DNA of 64,000 nucleotides from Bradyrhizobium sp. Ai1a-2 (GTDB lineage Bacteria; Pseudomonadota; Alphaproteobacteria; Rhizobiales; Xanthobacteraceae), in NCBI RefSeq assembly GCF_000426245.1, contig NZ_AUEZ01000032.1, positions 1 through 64,000 of the forward strand, in the 5' to 3' direction. Every line of letters starts with the position of its first letter. Position 1 is the first letter of the stretch. A program made the position numbers and the translations under genes. Under the pieces are notes generated by a model. The model searched no databases and was not told the origin of the DNA. It was given only the letters and a program-made list of their open reading frames with translations. Of the stretch, positions 7,824 through 20,097 are shown piece by piece.

Positions 7824-10381
7824 TCTTCGTGCAGGAGTGCCTGCAGCCGCCGGGCCAGGTCAGCAACATGGAAGGGTTTCTCGATGATCGGAAACTCGTC
7901 CACGGCGTGATGCCGCTCCAGTGCATCTCCGGCATAACCGGAGGTGAGCAGGATCTTGATGTCCTTGGACAGCCGCCTGGCTTCGCGCGCGAGTTCGATG
8001 CCATTCATGCCGCTCGGCATCACGATGTCGCTGAACAGAAGCGCAAAGTGTTCGCCGCTCTTCAACATCTTCATGGCCTCAAGTCCGTTACGGGCACAGA
8101 CAACTTCGTAGCCGAACGAACTCAACATCGCCGAGGTGACCTCGAGCAGATCTTCATTGTCGTCGACGACAAGGATCCGCTCCGTGCCTCCCGGTACCGC
8201 TCGGGGCTTGCGCTCTTGCACCGGCGCATCAGGCGCCTTGTCGGCCTTGGGCAGGTAGAGCGCGACCGTAGTTCCTGTTCCCGGTGTGCTGTCGACAGTG
8301 ACGTGTCCGCCGGACTGTCGAACGAAGCCGTAGACCATGCTGAGACCAAGCCCGGTCCCCTTGCCGACTTCCTTGGTCGTGAAGAAAGGCTCGAAGATCC
8401 TGTCCCGCACTTCGGGCGGCATCCCGCAGCCGGAATCCGTGACCGCCAGCCTTACAAACTGCCCGGCCACACACTCGTCCACGGCGCCCTGCTCCAGTTC
8501 GACATTCCGCGTCTCGATCTCGAGCACGCCGCCGTCCGGCATCGCATCGCGCCCGTTGAGCGCCAGGTTGAGGAGAGCAGTCTCCAGCAGTGAAGGATCG
8601 ACGTGGCACAGCCACAATTGCTCGTCCGTCCGTAGCTTGACCTCGCACCCTCCCCCAACCGCTTGCTGGATCAGACCCTGGAATTCGGCAATGAGCAGGC
8701 TCGCGTTGACGAGCTTGGGATTGAGGATCTGCCGCCGCGAGAAGGCGAGAAGCTGCGATGTCAGCTTCTCCCCTCGCTGGGTGGCGCGCCGCGCCGCCGC
8801 GGCGTACTGCCGGACCTTCGAGATGTCGCCGGCATCCTCGATGAGGTCGAGGCTGTTCGAGACCACCGTGAGCAGATTGTTGAAGTCGTGCGCGATACCG
8901 CCGGTGAGCTGACCGACCGACTCCATCTTTTGGCTCTGGTGGAATTGCTCCTCGATCAGCCGGCGCGCCTCCACCGCATGCTTGTGATCGGTGATGTCGC
9001 GGAGAAAGATCGCGAGACCCTGAGCGGAGGGAAACGCATTGATGGCGTACCAGACCTGTCGACGCGGACAGAACACTTCGAGGAATGCCGGCCGCTGCGT
9101 CGAGGTCGCCTCCAGGATCTGGTTGGTGATGTCGAGGTCGTCCGCGTCTGGAAATGCCTCCGACAATGTCATGCCCCTGACATCCTGGCCTTCTGCAATG
9201 TCGGTCAAGGCAGGTCCGTTGAGATAGGTGACGCGAAAGTCCTGACCGATGATCAGCACGCTGTCGGTGGTGCTCTCGAAAATCATCGTCATCCGGCCCG
9301 CAGCTTCCTCCGCTTTCTTCCTCGCGTCGGAGAGCTCGTGCTCGCGCTGTTCCAGCGCATCAGCCATGGTGTTGAATGCATCGGCGACCCGCGCGATTTC
9401 GGAAGTGCCGCTGATGTCCACCCGCCGGGTAAAATCGCCGAGCCGCCACCGGTTGGCGGCATCGACCAGTTGCCCGAGCGGACGACGGATGAACCGCCGG
9501 GCGCCCAAGGATGTCAGGATCAGCACTAGCGCGGTGCTCAGGATGATCAGGAAGATGCCGCGTTGCGTACCATGCTGGATTGCGGTGAAGGCCCGCTCCT
9601 TGTCCAGGCCAAAGCTGACCAGAAGGCCTCCGGAACTATCCGGCAGGGCTGCATAGCCGACGATCCGCTCGACGCCGTCGAGCTCCCTGGTGTCGGCCGC
9701 ACCCGATTTCTCAAGGTGCGGTTCATGCCCCTCGCTCAGGGTCCGCCCGACAAAGTGCGCGTTGTCGGGATAGCGGGCGAGGTACCTCCCGTTGCGGTCC
9801 ATGATTCCGATCGCAGCTCCCGCCGGAGCGCCCTTTCGCGCAATGTAGTCGGCGAGCCAATCCAGGCTGAGGGTTGCGATGATGGCTCCCCCCATCTGCC
9901 CGTCCTGTTCGTAGAAAGGCAATGCAAACTGAATGGCCTTTCGGCCGGATGACAGGCCCAGCGAGAACTCGCCAACGGAGAAGGCGCCGGTCTTCCGGAG
10001 GTTGGCGAAGTAGGCCCTGCCCGAGACGTTGACCGGCTTGCGATTATTGTCGGGAGTGCAGAACGTGATGCCGTTCATATCGGTGACGACAAGGGTCACG
10101 AAAGCCGGGAATCGCTGCTTGATCGCGCCCATATATTCATTGCACGCCGCGCCGTCCTTCGCCCTGATCGACGGGAGCTCCGACAGCGTGATCAGGACCT
10201 GATGGATTCCCTGAACGATCTGCTGTTGCTCCGCGGCGGCAAGTTCGGCCAGATTGAGTGCTTGGTTCTGCACTTCAATTTGGCGCGCGCGACGCAGGTC
10301 AAATTCATTATAAGCTTGGATCGCTATTGCAGGCAGCAGAGCGACAGCCACCAGCACAAGCAGCCGTGATAGAAGGGTCAC
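7820..10381 (-). CDS. Hybrid sensor histidine kinase/response regulator
   Basis: 853 residues. TM1 is about 6-22, a periplasmic Cache-like sensor about 30-270, TM2 276-296, HAMP about 297-350, and a PAS domain about 365-460. The HisKA phosphoacceptor His498 is in GGIAHDFNNLL. The HATPase region shows NLALNGRDAMPDGG and GKGTGLGLSMVYGF, and a C-terminal receiver holds Asp785 in LFSDIVMP and the conserved Lys in IEKPF. The start is GTG. The stop TAG lies inside the composite repeat at 7747-7823. There is no linked response regulator or target operon, so the ligand and output are unknown; the Cache domain suggests a small extracellular molecule. Confidence 0.88.
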   Translation of the reverse strand: MTLLSRLLVLVAVALLPAIAIQAYNEFDLRRARQIEVQNQALNLAELAAAEQQQIVQGIHQVLITLSELPSIRAKDGAACNEYMGAIKQRFPAFVTLVVTDMNGITFCTPDNNRKPVNVSGRAYFANLRKTGAFSVGEFSLGLSSGRKAIQFALPFYEQDGQMGGAIIATLSLDWLADYIARKGAPAGAAIGIMDRNGRYLARYPDNAHFVGRTLSEGHEPHLEKSGAADTRELDGVERIVGYAALPDSSGGLLVSFGLDKERAFTAIQHGTQRGIFLIILSTALVLILTSLGARRFIRRPLGQLVDAANRWRLGDFTRRVDISGTSEIARVADAFNTMADALEQREHELSDARKKAEEAAGRMTMIFESTTDSVLIIGQDFRVTYLNGPALTDIAEGQDVRGMTLSEAFPDADDLDITNQILEATSTQRPAFLEVFCPRRQVWYAINAFPSAQGLAIFLRDITDHKHAVEARRLIEEQFHQSQKMESVGQLTGGIAHDFNNLLTVVSNSLDLIEDAGDISKVRQYAAAARRATQRGEKLTSQLLAFSRRQILNPKLVNASLLIAEFQGLIQQAVGGGCEVKLRTDEQLWLCHVDPSLLETALLNLALNGRDAMPDGGVLEIETRNVELEQGAVDECVAGQFVRLAVTDSGCGMPPEVRDRIFEPFFTTKEVGKGTGLGLSMVYGFVRQSGGHVTVDSTPGTGTTVALYLPKADKAPDAPVQERKPRAVPGGTERILVVDDNEDLLEVTSAMLSSFGYEVVCARNGLEAMKMLKSGEHFALLFSDIVMPSGMNGIELAREARRLSKDIKILLTSGYAGDALERHHAVDEFPIIEKPFHVADLARRLQALLHED

Positions 10382-10610
10382 TTCCCATCACGCCCCAATC
10401 CTGACGCTCGCCCGCCATCGCGCCGTTGCTGTCCTGATCTCAATTGAATACGCAAAAACAATCTGAAGCATCCCATACCAACCTCACTTTACTGGCAGAG
10501 GATTGTGAGCGCGGGTTACAGTTCGATTTCATATGACGGAAAGTTGGGTTACCGCTGTAATCCGTATTTCCTTGCCCTGCGCGCTGCAGAACCTTCCGCC
10601 AGAAAAAAGA

Positions 10611-10635
10611 AATGGCCGGGAAAATCCCGGCCATT
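10611..10635 (-). terminator. Intrinsic terminator of ppdK
   Basis: An 11-bp perfect stem AATGGCCGGGA / TCCCGGCCATT with a three-base loop, followed on the minus strand by TTCTTTTTTC. It lies about 30 bp after the ppdK stop codon. Confidence 0.8.
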
Positions 10636-10663
10636 TTCAAATCAGTTGCGCGAGCGCTAAGCG

Positions 10664-13648
<2,985 letters not shown>

Positions 13649-13742
13649 GGCTCTCAACAATCCGGATAGAGGGGCACGAAGAAGATGGGGGCCTTACACC
13701 ACTTTGGTGTGTCGGGCGCAAGCTGCGAACCGGCTTTCGATC

Positions 13743-13898
13743 CTACAAATGCAACCAGCGCAAAAGCCCCATGCCGACGAGGCCCACGAAGATCAGGTAG
13801 ATCGCGACGATGAAGTTCAGCAGCCGCGGCATGACCAGGATCAGAATGCCTGCGATCAGGGCCACGATGGCAGGAACATGCGCAGCGGTGATGACCAT
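13743..13898 (-). CDS. DUF3096 family small membrane protein
   Basis: A 51-residue protein. The pattern PAIVALIAGILILVMPRLLN followed by FIVAIYLIFVGLVGMG is the two-helix signature of DUF3096 proteins. Start ATG 13896-13898 has GGAG nine bases upstream; stop TAG is at 13743-13745. It should insert in the inner membrane as two hydrophobic helices with a short MPRLLN turn. Its function is unknown. It lies just upstream of ppdK on the same strand, 94 bp away, and may share its transcript. Confidence 0.8.
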   Translation of the reverse strand: MVITAAHVPAIVALIAGILILVMPRLLNFIVAIYLIFVGLVGMGLLRWLHL

Positions 13899-14249
13899 TT
13901 GAGGAAGCTCCGGCGGATTTGTTTGGGAAGGAAATCGAATCGAGGCGGGTATTGTACTGGCATCGCGTTTTCGAACGAAGTGTTACCGGTTTCGCATGAA
14001 GAAAACGCGTCAACCGAAGATCCGCCCGCCCGCCAACACGGCCCAACATTAGAGACGTTCGACAGTTCAAACGGTTCCGTCATTCACGAAAATTGCTCAA
14101 AATTGCCGCGGATACGGCCGCGTTTGTGCGGAACATCGGCGCGCGCGATGCATTGGCCTCACATCGTGCATCGGCAAAAAGCCGGCACTTGCGGGCGTCT
14201 CACAGGAGACCCGCCTTAAAGCAAAAAAATCGTCGCGAAGGAGTGAGCC
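13899..14249. other. Divergent intergenic region
   Basis: It separates the DUF3096 gene (minus) from the DUF1236 gene (plus). It holds repeat copy 3 (13965-14011) and an AT-richer stretch around 14050-14100 that could contain promoters. No further gene was found. Confidence 0.4.
13965..14011. repeat. Composite palindromic repeat, copy 3 of 4 (half A only)
   Basis: GCGTTTTCGAACGAAGTG...GAAGAAAACGCGTC, without the half-B hairpin seen in copies 1 and 4. Confidence 0.65.
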
Positions 14250-14612
14250 ATGCGAAACCGATTCTTTGCCGTTGCAGCGTTGGCGTGCGCAATCAGTGCA
14301 CCGGTCGCGGCGCAAGCGCAAAGCACGGTCACGACCGGCGTTGTCGGCGGCAACACCGTTGTGGTCGAAGAAGGTGGCGGGATCACGGTCGATCAGCGGC
14401 CGGCGTTCCGTGAATATATCGTCCGCGAACGCGTACCGGACTACAGGATTTCCGAGCGCGTGACGGTCGGCACCGTGCTGCCGGACGTCGGCGTGACCTA
14501 TTACGACGTGCCGCAGCGCTTCGGCGCAACCCCGTTCCGCTACACCGTCGTGAACGGCGAGACCGTGCTGGTCGAGCCGCGCTCGCGTCGCATCGTTCAG
14601 GTGATCGACTAG
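14250..14612 (+). CDS. DUF1236 domain exported protein
   Basis: 120 residues with a clear Sec signal peptide (MRNRFFAVAALACAISAPVAAQAQ, cleavage after AQA). The C-terminal region FRYTVVNGETVLVEPRSRR and the ending IVQVID match the DUF1236 domain, a small beta-rich periplasmic module common in Bradyrhizobiaceae. GGAG lies seven bases before the ATG. Its function is unknown. It stands alone, followed by a large inverted repeat and a perfect terminator-like hairpin. Confidence 0.82.
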   Translation: MRNRFFAVAALACAISAPVAAQAQSTVTTGVVGGNTVVVEEGGGITVDQRPAFREYIVRERVPDYRISERVTVGTVLPDVGVTYYDVPQRFGATPFRYTVVNGETVLVEPRSRRIVQVID

Positions 14613-14660
14613 AGCATCATGATGAGATCGGATCGAATTGCATCCGCGATCGCGGCTGGG

Positions 14661-14788
14661 CTCCCTCTCCCGCTTGCGGGGGAGGGCTGGGGTGGGGGTT
14701 TCTCCGCGATTCACGCTGTCCGACCGCGGGGAGAGAGAGCCCTCACCCGGCGCTTAAGCGCCGACCTCTCCCGCAAGCGGGAGAGGTG
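14661..14788. repeat. Long inverted repeat, CTCTCCCGC family copy 1
   Basis: CCCTCTCCCGCTTGCGGGGG at one end and its near complement CTCTCCCGCAAGCGGGAGAG at the other, with CCCTCACCCGGCGC inside. Copies of the same layout are at 35621-35745 and 59829-59963. Confidence 0.75.
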
Positions 14789-14903
14789 AACACGCGGACG
14801 GGCCGATTCAACCAAAGCGCATCATGCTGATGAGCTAACTTTGGACCTGAGCGACAGTCCGGGCGCCGCGCAAGCGGATGTGCGCGACAGCGACCGGACC
14901 CAA

Positions 14904-14938
14904 GAGCCCCGCCTGGCCTTCCCCTCCAGGCGGGGCTC
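14904..14938. terminator. Bidirectional terminator-like hairpin
   Basis: A perfect 13-bp stem GAGCCCCGCCTGG / CCAGGCGGGGCTC with a nine-base loop, between two convergent genes. The T-run is weak (TGCTTTG on the plus strand). Confidence 0.65.
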
Positions 14939-14990
14939 TGCTTTGTGCATGCGTAATACTTGTCATTCCGGGGTGGTCCGCAGGACCGAA

Positions 14991-15016
14991 CTACGATGTG
15001 CAATTGCACATCGTAG
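14991..15016. repeat. Perfect 26-bp palindrome
   Basis: CTACGATGTGCAA followed directly by its exact complement TTGCACATCGTAG, with no loop, next to a GTCATTCCGGGG repeat fragment. Confidence 0.7.
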
Positions 15017-15046
15017 AATCTCGATCGGGGGACGCCTGAGCCTCGA

Positions 15047-16138
15047 TTACGATCGCAGCATCGAAAGCAGCGTCGATGTCGACTTGTAGTTCTTGATCGC
15101 GGCATCCTGGAATGCGGGCGTCCAGTTCGCAGCCTGCCGCTCCTCGGAGCTCATCGAAGAATAGGCGTTCAGGATGCCGAGGCTGAGCTGGCGCGGATCG
15201 CCGGTCGATTGGCTCTGCTTCAGCGCGTCGAGCACGGAAGCGCGCGTCCGCGCACTCAATTCCTGCTTGGCCGCATAGACCTCCTCGCCGGAGAAGCGAT
15301 TGTCCTGGTTCAGCGCGATCGCCGACAGCGAGCGGTTGTCGAGCGGGGACAGATCGGCCAATTGCCCGGTCTTGCGCCCGGGATCATAGACCAGCTCCTT
15401 GCCGTTGCTCGCCGCCTCGCTCTTCTGGCGGTCAAGGAACGCGCGCACGTCGCTGGCGATGTCGCCGAAGTCGCGGCTTTGGCTCGGCGTGGGCGTGGCC
15501 GTGCCGGCGAGCGCGGCTGCGATCGGATCGCCGGCAATCCCCGTTGGCGCCTCCGTCGGATCTTGCTGCGTCGCCTGATAACCCTTGAACACTGCGGCGC
15601 GCTGGGCGGCCTAGGTGGCCGTCGCCTTCTCTTCCGGACTCGCGCCGTCGAGATAATCCAGCGCCGCCTTGTAGCTGACATTGTAGTCGCCGGTCAGGCG
15701 CGTGGTTGCCAGCGACGGCGCCAGCGCCGCATCGAAACGCTGCTTCAACTCGCGCGCTGCCACCGCCTGCTCGTCGGGGCTGAACTTGCCGCCATTATTG
15801 GTCGAGATCGCAAACAGTGAACGGCGGTCCAGGCTCGACAGGTCTATCGCCGTCTTGCCGTCGACCAGCGGTCCTTTCACGCCGGCCACCGTATAGAGCC
15901 GGTCGAGCGTCGTGCGCGCGTCGTTCGTGACCGTCGTAAAGTCGGGCAGCGATCCTTTTGCCAGTTGCGCGCGGGCCGCCTCCGACAAGGTCAGGTTGGT
16001 TGCGCTGTTGGACGCGAGCGGATCATTGCTTGCGCTGTCGTTGGACAATGTCGATGCCAACGACGGCGTCGCCGCCGTCCGCGCATAGGCCGAACCATAT
16101 TGGGCGTAAGGATTGAGCGCCGTGCCGATGGAGGTCAT
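15047..16138 (-). pseudogene. Two-repeat hypothetical protein interrupted by an in-frame amber codon
   Basis: One frame runs from ATG 16138 to TGA 15047-15049, except for a TAG at 15611-15613. The upstream part is 175 residues; the downstream part resumes in the same frame, with a GTG at 15592. The two halves are homologous: DLSSLDRRSLFAIS and FSPDEQAVAARELKQR in the first answer DLSPLDNRSLSAIA and FSGEEVYAAKQELSAR in the second. So this was one gene with an internal duplication, now carrying a single nonsense change (a CAG to TAG transition would explain it). The N-terminus has no obvious signal peptide. The family is unknown to me. A sequencing error or readthrough cannot be excluded. Confidence 0.75.
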
Positions 16139-16258
16139 CGGGAAATTCCTGCATTTGCGCGCGGGCGATTTCTTAAGAAACCGTTCACCCGTCGCGACCT
16201 TCGCAGGACGTGGTTAATGAGCCGTAAATGTTGCGGAATATTTCCGCCGCCCCCACGC

Positions 16259-16357
16259 CGTCATTCCGGGGCGTCCGCAGGACGAACCCGGAATGCATTT
16301 CTCGGCGTGCTCTGCCGCCCGATCCGGGCTCGCGCTTCGCGCGCCCCGGAATGACGG
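16259..16357. repeat. Inverted repeat, CGTCATTCCGGGG family
   Basis: CGTCATTCCGGGGCG at the left is mirrored by CGCCCCGGAATGACG at the right, with an inner CGGGTTC-like arm. It sits just after the glyS stop codon. Confidence 0.7.
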
Positions 16358-16365
16358 CGTCAAAC

Positions 16366-18534
16366 TCAATCCTGGATCTTGGAGAAATCCGCGACCGCGC
16401 GCGTCGCCGCGCGGATCTCGTTCAACAGCTTCAGCCGGTTCTCGCGCACATCAGGGTCGTCGTCATTGACCTTGACCTTGTCGAAGAACGCATCGACCGC
16501 CGGCCGCAGCGTCGCCATCACGCTCATCGCGCCGCCAAAGTCCTCGGCCGCGACCGCGCGACTTGCCTCGCGCTTGACCTGATCGATCGCCTTCGCCAGC
16601 GCCTTCTCTTCGTCCTGCCGATAGAGCGACGGATCGGGCGCGCCATCGAACGTGCGCTTGTCCCTCTTCTCCTCGATCGCAAGGATGTTGCCCGCGCGCT
16701 TGGTGCCCGCAAGCAGGTTCTTGCCGTCCTCAGTGTCGAGGAAGTTGCCAAGCGCCTCGACGCGGCGGACGACGAGCAAGAGATCATCCTGTCCACCGAG
16801 CGAGAACACAGCGTCGACGAGATCGTGCCGCGCGCCCTGCTCGCGAAGTTGGACCTTCAGGCGATCGGCGAAGAAGGACAGAAGATCAATACATCTCTGC
16901 TCGACTCTTGTGTCGTTCCAAGCCTCAAGCCCTTTTCCTATAAAGAAGGTACCGGCGCCCGCGTTACGCCGAGTCACTGCAATAGACTGCAGTATCAAGT
17001 CGTTTTGCCAATCAAAGATAGCTACGAGATTTGAGCGAATACTATTCTCGACAATCAGCCTGATCACACCAAGCGCCGCGCGCCTCAGCGCATACGGGTC
17101 CTTGCTCCCCGTCGGCTTCTCATCCGCCGCCCAGAATCCAACCAGCGTATCGATCTTGTCCGCCAGCGCGACCGCCACGCTCACCGGATCAGTCGGCACA
17201 CGATCTGCCGGCCCCTGCGGCTTGTAGTGATCCTCGCTCGCCGCAGCGACCGACGCGTCCTCGCCTTGCGCCAGCGCGTAATATTTCCCCATCAGCCCTT
17301 GCAGCTCCGGGAATTCGCCGACGACTTCCGTCAGCAGATCCGCCTTCGCCAGATGCGCGGCGCGTTTCGTCTTCTCGACGTCGGCCCCGACCAGCGGCGC
17401 GATCTCCGCGGCCAATCGCTCGATCCGCTTGATGCGCTCGCCCTGCGTGCCCAGCTTCTCGTGGAACACGATCTGGTCGAACTTCGGCAGCCGGTCCTCG
17501 AGCTTCGTCTTCAGATCCGTCTCGTAGAAGAACTTCGCATCGGAGAGCCGCGCGCGAATCACCCGCTCGTTGCCGGCGACGATGGCCTTGCCGCCGTCTG
17601 TAGCCTCGATGTTGGCGGTGAGGATGAACTTGTTGGTCAGCTTGACCGTGCTGGGATCGCTGACCACGAAGCATTTCTGGTTGTTGCGGATGGTGGCGCG
17701 GATCACCTCGCCCGGGATCGACAGGAATTCCTTGTCGAACGAGCCCATCAGCGCGACCGGCCATTCGACGAGGCCTGTGACCTCATCCAGCAGCCCCTGA
17801 TCTTCGACCAGTTCAAGATTCTGCGCCTGCGCCAGCGTCTTTGCATCCGCCAGGATCATGTCCTTGCGCGTCTGCGGGTCGAGCACGACCTTGGCCGCTT
17901 TCAGCTTGGCCTCGTAGTCGTCAAAATGGCGCACGGAGATCGCAGCTGGCGCCATGAAGCGATGGCCGAATGTCGTCTGCCCCGCCTCGATGCCGTCGAC
18001 CGAGAAATTCACCACATCCGGCTCCTCGGTCTCGGGGCCGAAAGTTGCCGTGATCGCATGCAGCGGACGCACCCAGGTCAGCGCGCCGGGCCTTGCCGAA
18101 CGTTCGCCCCAGCGCATCGATTTCGGCCAGGGGAAGGTTCTGACGATGACAGGCAGGATTTCTGCGAGCACGTCGAGCGCGGGCCGGCCCGGCTTCTCGA
18201 TCAGCGCGATATAGAAATTGCCCTTCTTGTCGGGCTGGATTTTTGCTTCGTCGATCGAGGCTAGGCCCGTGGCTTTCAGAAAGCCCTGGATCGCGGGCTC
18301 AGGCCCGCCGACGCGGGGGCCGCGGCGCTCTTCCTTCAGATCAGGCTGCCGCGCCGGGATGCCGTGCACGGAAAGCGCGAGCCGCCGCGGCGTCGCGAAC
18401 GCGCGGGCGCCTTCGTAGACCAACCCCTCGGCGACGAGCTTGTCGGTCACCATGCGGCGCAGATCGTCCGCCGCCTTCGCCTGCATGCGCGCGGGGATTT
18501 CCTCGGAAAACAGTTCGAGCAGAAGATCAGGCAT
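16366..18534 (-). CDS. glyS: Glycine--tRNA ligase beta subunit
   Basis: 722 residues, starting MPDLLLELFSEEIPARMQ, the invariant opening of bacterial GlyS. It carries the tRNA-recognition part of the alpha2-beta2 glycyl-tRNA synthetase, with an HD-like region in the middle and a C-terminal anticodon-binding domain (DLLSFFADRLKVQLREQGARH, about residue 560). The ATG overlaps the glyQ stop codon as ATGA, so the subunits are translationally coupled. A longer frame upstream (to 18684) only reads glyQ sequence out of frame and is rejected. The segment around LVAIFDWQNDLILQSIAV looks like a lineage-specific insertion. Confidence 0.95.
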   Translation of the reverse strand: MPDLLLELFSEEIPARMQAKAADDLRRMVTDKLVAEGLVYEGARAFATPRRLALSVHGIPARQPDLKEERRGPRVGGPEPAIQGFLKATGLASIDEAKIQPDKKGNFYIALIEKPGRPALDVLAEILPVIVRTFPWPKSMRWGERSARPGALTWVRPLHAITATFGPETEEPDVVNFSVDGIEAGQTTFGHRFMAPAAISVRHFDDYEAKLKAAKVVLDPQTRKDMILADAKTLAQAQNLELVEDQGLLDEVTGLVEWPVALMGSFDKEFLSIPGEVIRATIRNNQKCFVVSDPSTVKLTNKFILTANIEATDGGKAIVAGNERVIRARLSDAKFFYETDLKTKLEDRLPKFDQIVFHEKLGTQGERIKRIERLAAEIAPLVGADVEKTKRAAHLAKADLLTEVVGEFPELQGLMGKYYALAQGEDASVAAASEDHYKPQGPADRVPTDPVSVAVALADKIDTLVGFWAADEKPTGSKDPYALRRAALGVIRLIVENSIRSNLVAIFDWQNDLILQSIAVTRRNAGAGTFFIGKGLEAWNDTRVEQRCIDLLSFFADRLKVQLREQGARHDLVDAVFSLGGQDDLLLVVRRVEALGNFLDTEDGKNLLAGTKRAGNILAIEEKRDKRTFDGAPDPSLYRQDEEKALAKAIDQVKREASRAVAAEDFGGAMSVMATLRPAVDAFFDKVKVNDDDPDVRENRLKLLNEIRAATRAVADFSKIQD

Positions 18535-19478
18535 CAGGCGGCCCTGCCGGCTTCGGTGTGCACCCAGGCTTCGCCGCAGGCCTTCGCCAATTCGCGCACC
18601 CGCAGGATGTAGCTCTGCCGCTCCGTCACCGAGATCACGCCGCGCGCGTCGAGGAGGTTGAACACGTGGCTTGCCTTGATGCACTGGTCATAGGCGGGCA
18701 GCGCCATCAGGTGCTCCCGCTGGTTGCCGCCGTTGCGCCAGCCGGCCGCGAGATATTTCTTGCAGGCTTCCTCGGCCATCCTGAACTGCTCGAACAGCAT
18801 CGCAGTATCGGCAATCTCGAAATTGTGCCGCGAATATTCCTGCTCGGCCTGCAGGAACACGTCGCCATAGGTGACTTTCTCGTCGCCTTCGCGGCCGTTG
18901 AAATTGAGGTCGTAGACGCGGTCGACGCCCTGCACATACATCGCCAGCCGCTCGAGCCCGTAAGTGAGCTCGCCCGCCACCGGCGCGCATTCGACACCCG
19001 CGACCTGCTGGAAATAGGTGAACTGCGACACTTCCATGCCGTCGCACCAGCATTCCCAGCCCAGGCCCCAGGCCCCAAGCGTCGGGCTCTCCCAGTCGTC
19101 CTCGACAAAGCGGATGTCGTGCAGCGCCGAATCGACGCCGATCGCGGCCAGCGATTTCAGATAGAGCTCCTGGATGTCTGATGGCGACGGCTTCAGGATC
19201 ACCTGGAACTGGTAATAATGCTGGAGACGGTTGGGGTTCTCGCCATAGCGGCCGTCCTTCGGCCTGCGCGAGGGCTGCACATAGGCCGCGTTCCAGCGCT
19301 TCGGCCCCAGCGCGCGCAAGGTCGTGGCGGGATGGAAGGTGCCGGCGCCGACCTCCATGTCATAGGGCTGCAGGATCACGCAGCCGTAATCCGCCCAGTA
19401 GCGCTGCAGCGTCAGGATCAGTCCCTGGAACGAACGTTCCGGGCGCATATGGGCAGGCAGGGAATCCATCGTCGGCAT
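18534..19478 (-). CDS. glyQ: Glycine--tRNA ligase alpha subunit
   Basis: 314 residues with the class II aminoacyl-tRNA synthetase core: FQGLILTLQRYWADYGC, QPYDMEVGAGTFHPATTLRA, YVQPSRRPKDGRYGENPNR and DDWESPTLGAWGLGWE. It activates glycine and works as alpha2-beta2 with GlyS, whose start codon overlaps its stop. Three nearby ATGs (19478, 19469, 19448) are possible and none has a strong ribosome-binding site; 19478 has a weak GAGA upstream. The longer frame to 19628 runs into an inverted repeat and is not used. Confidence 0.93.
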   Translation of the reverse strand: MPTMDSLPAHMRPERSFQGLILTLQRYWADYGCVILQPYDMEVGAGTFHPATTLRALGPKRWNAAYVQPSRRPKDGRYGENPNRLQHYYQFQVILKPSPSDIQELYLKSLAAIGVDSALHDIRFVEDDWESPTLGAWGLGWECWCDGMEVSQFTYFQQVAGVECAPVAGELTYGLERLAMYVQGVDRVYDLNFNGREGDEKVTYGDVFLQAEQEYSRHNFEIADTAMLFEQFRMAEEACKKYLAAGWRNGGNQREHLMALPAYDQCIKASHVFNLLDARGVISVTERQSYILRVRELAKACGEAWVHTEAGRAA

Positions 19479-19584
19479 CGGTCTCGCGATGAGGGGTTTG
19501 AAAGCGCGCGGACCGTATCGGCGGGAAGACGGGGAATCAAGGCGAACGCACCTGCCGATTGCGCGAAAGACGCATCCCGTGTGC

Positions 19585-19676
19585 TCCGTCATGGCCGGGC
19601 TCGTACCGGCCATCCACGTCTTTGGCACCAGCAGGAACGAAGGGCGTGGATGCCCGGGACAAGCCCGGGCATGACG
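19585..19676. repeat. Inverted repeat, CGTCATGGCCGGG family
   Basis: CGTCATGGCCGGGCTCGTACCGGCCATCCACG... at the left, CGTGGATGCCCGGG...CCCGGGCATGACG at the right. It lies upstream of glyQ and downstream of the small membrane protein gene. Confidence 0.65.
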
Positions 19677-19687
19677 AGCATCTGAGC

Positions 19688-19879
19688 CTAGCCCGGCCGG
19701 TAGGCGCCGGTGACGGGGTCGCGGCGAAGTGTCGGAATCTCGTTTCGGCTGACAGCCTCGGCCACGCGGGCGCGCCGCGCCTCTTCCAGTTCCTCGTTGA
19801 TCCGTACGGCCGTGCGATAAGCCCAGCGGACCACGGCGAGTCCTCCCAAAACACCCGCAAAAGCGATCAGCGGTGGCAT
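19688..19879 (-). CDS. Small single-span membrane protein, hypothetical
   Basis: 63 residues from ATG 19879: one hydrophobic segment (PPLIAFAGVLGGLAVVRWAY), then a charged helix rich in Arg/Glu (EELEEARRARVAEAVSR), then a conserved-looking tail TLRRDPVTGAYRPG. It is probably inner-membrane anchored with the helix in the cytoplasm. The frame extends to 19915, but the hydrophobic start at MPPL is more natural. I do not recognise a named family. Confidence 0.6.
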   Translation of the reverse strand: MPPLIAFAGVLGGLAVVRWAYRTAVRINEELEEARRARVAEAVSRNEIPTLRRDPVTGAYRPG

Positions 19880-19996
19880 CGGTCGATCCTTGTCGTTCAC
19901 CTGTCGGGCCCCCAATAGCTGGTATTTTCGCTTAAGCTGGGCCGGTCCGCAATCAACCTTTTGGTATCGGATGCGGCAAACGGCGGCAGCTTCAAA

Positions 19997-20097
19997 GCGT
20001 TTTCGAGCGAAGTGGACACCGGTTCGCGTGAAGAAAACGCGTCAAAACAAGAATCTGGAGCGTCGGGTCCGATTTCGATCAGAACCGACGCTCTAGA
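19997..20097. repeat. Composite palindromic repeat, copy 4 of 4 (halves A and B)
   Basis: Half A is GCGTTTTCGAGCGAAGTGG...GAAAACGCGTC. Half B is the hairpin GAGCGTCGG...CCGACGCTC. The terminal CTCTAGA, read on the minus strand, contains the stop codon of the S49 protease gene. Confidence 0.8.

Larger units (their letters stand above)
14613..15046. other. Convergent intergenic region rich in inverted repeats
   Basis: It contains three separate structures: the long inverted repeat 14661-14788, the hairpin 14904-14938 and the perfect palindrome 14991-15016. No gene is supported. Confidence 0.5.
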
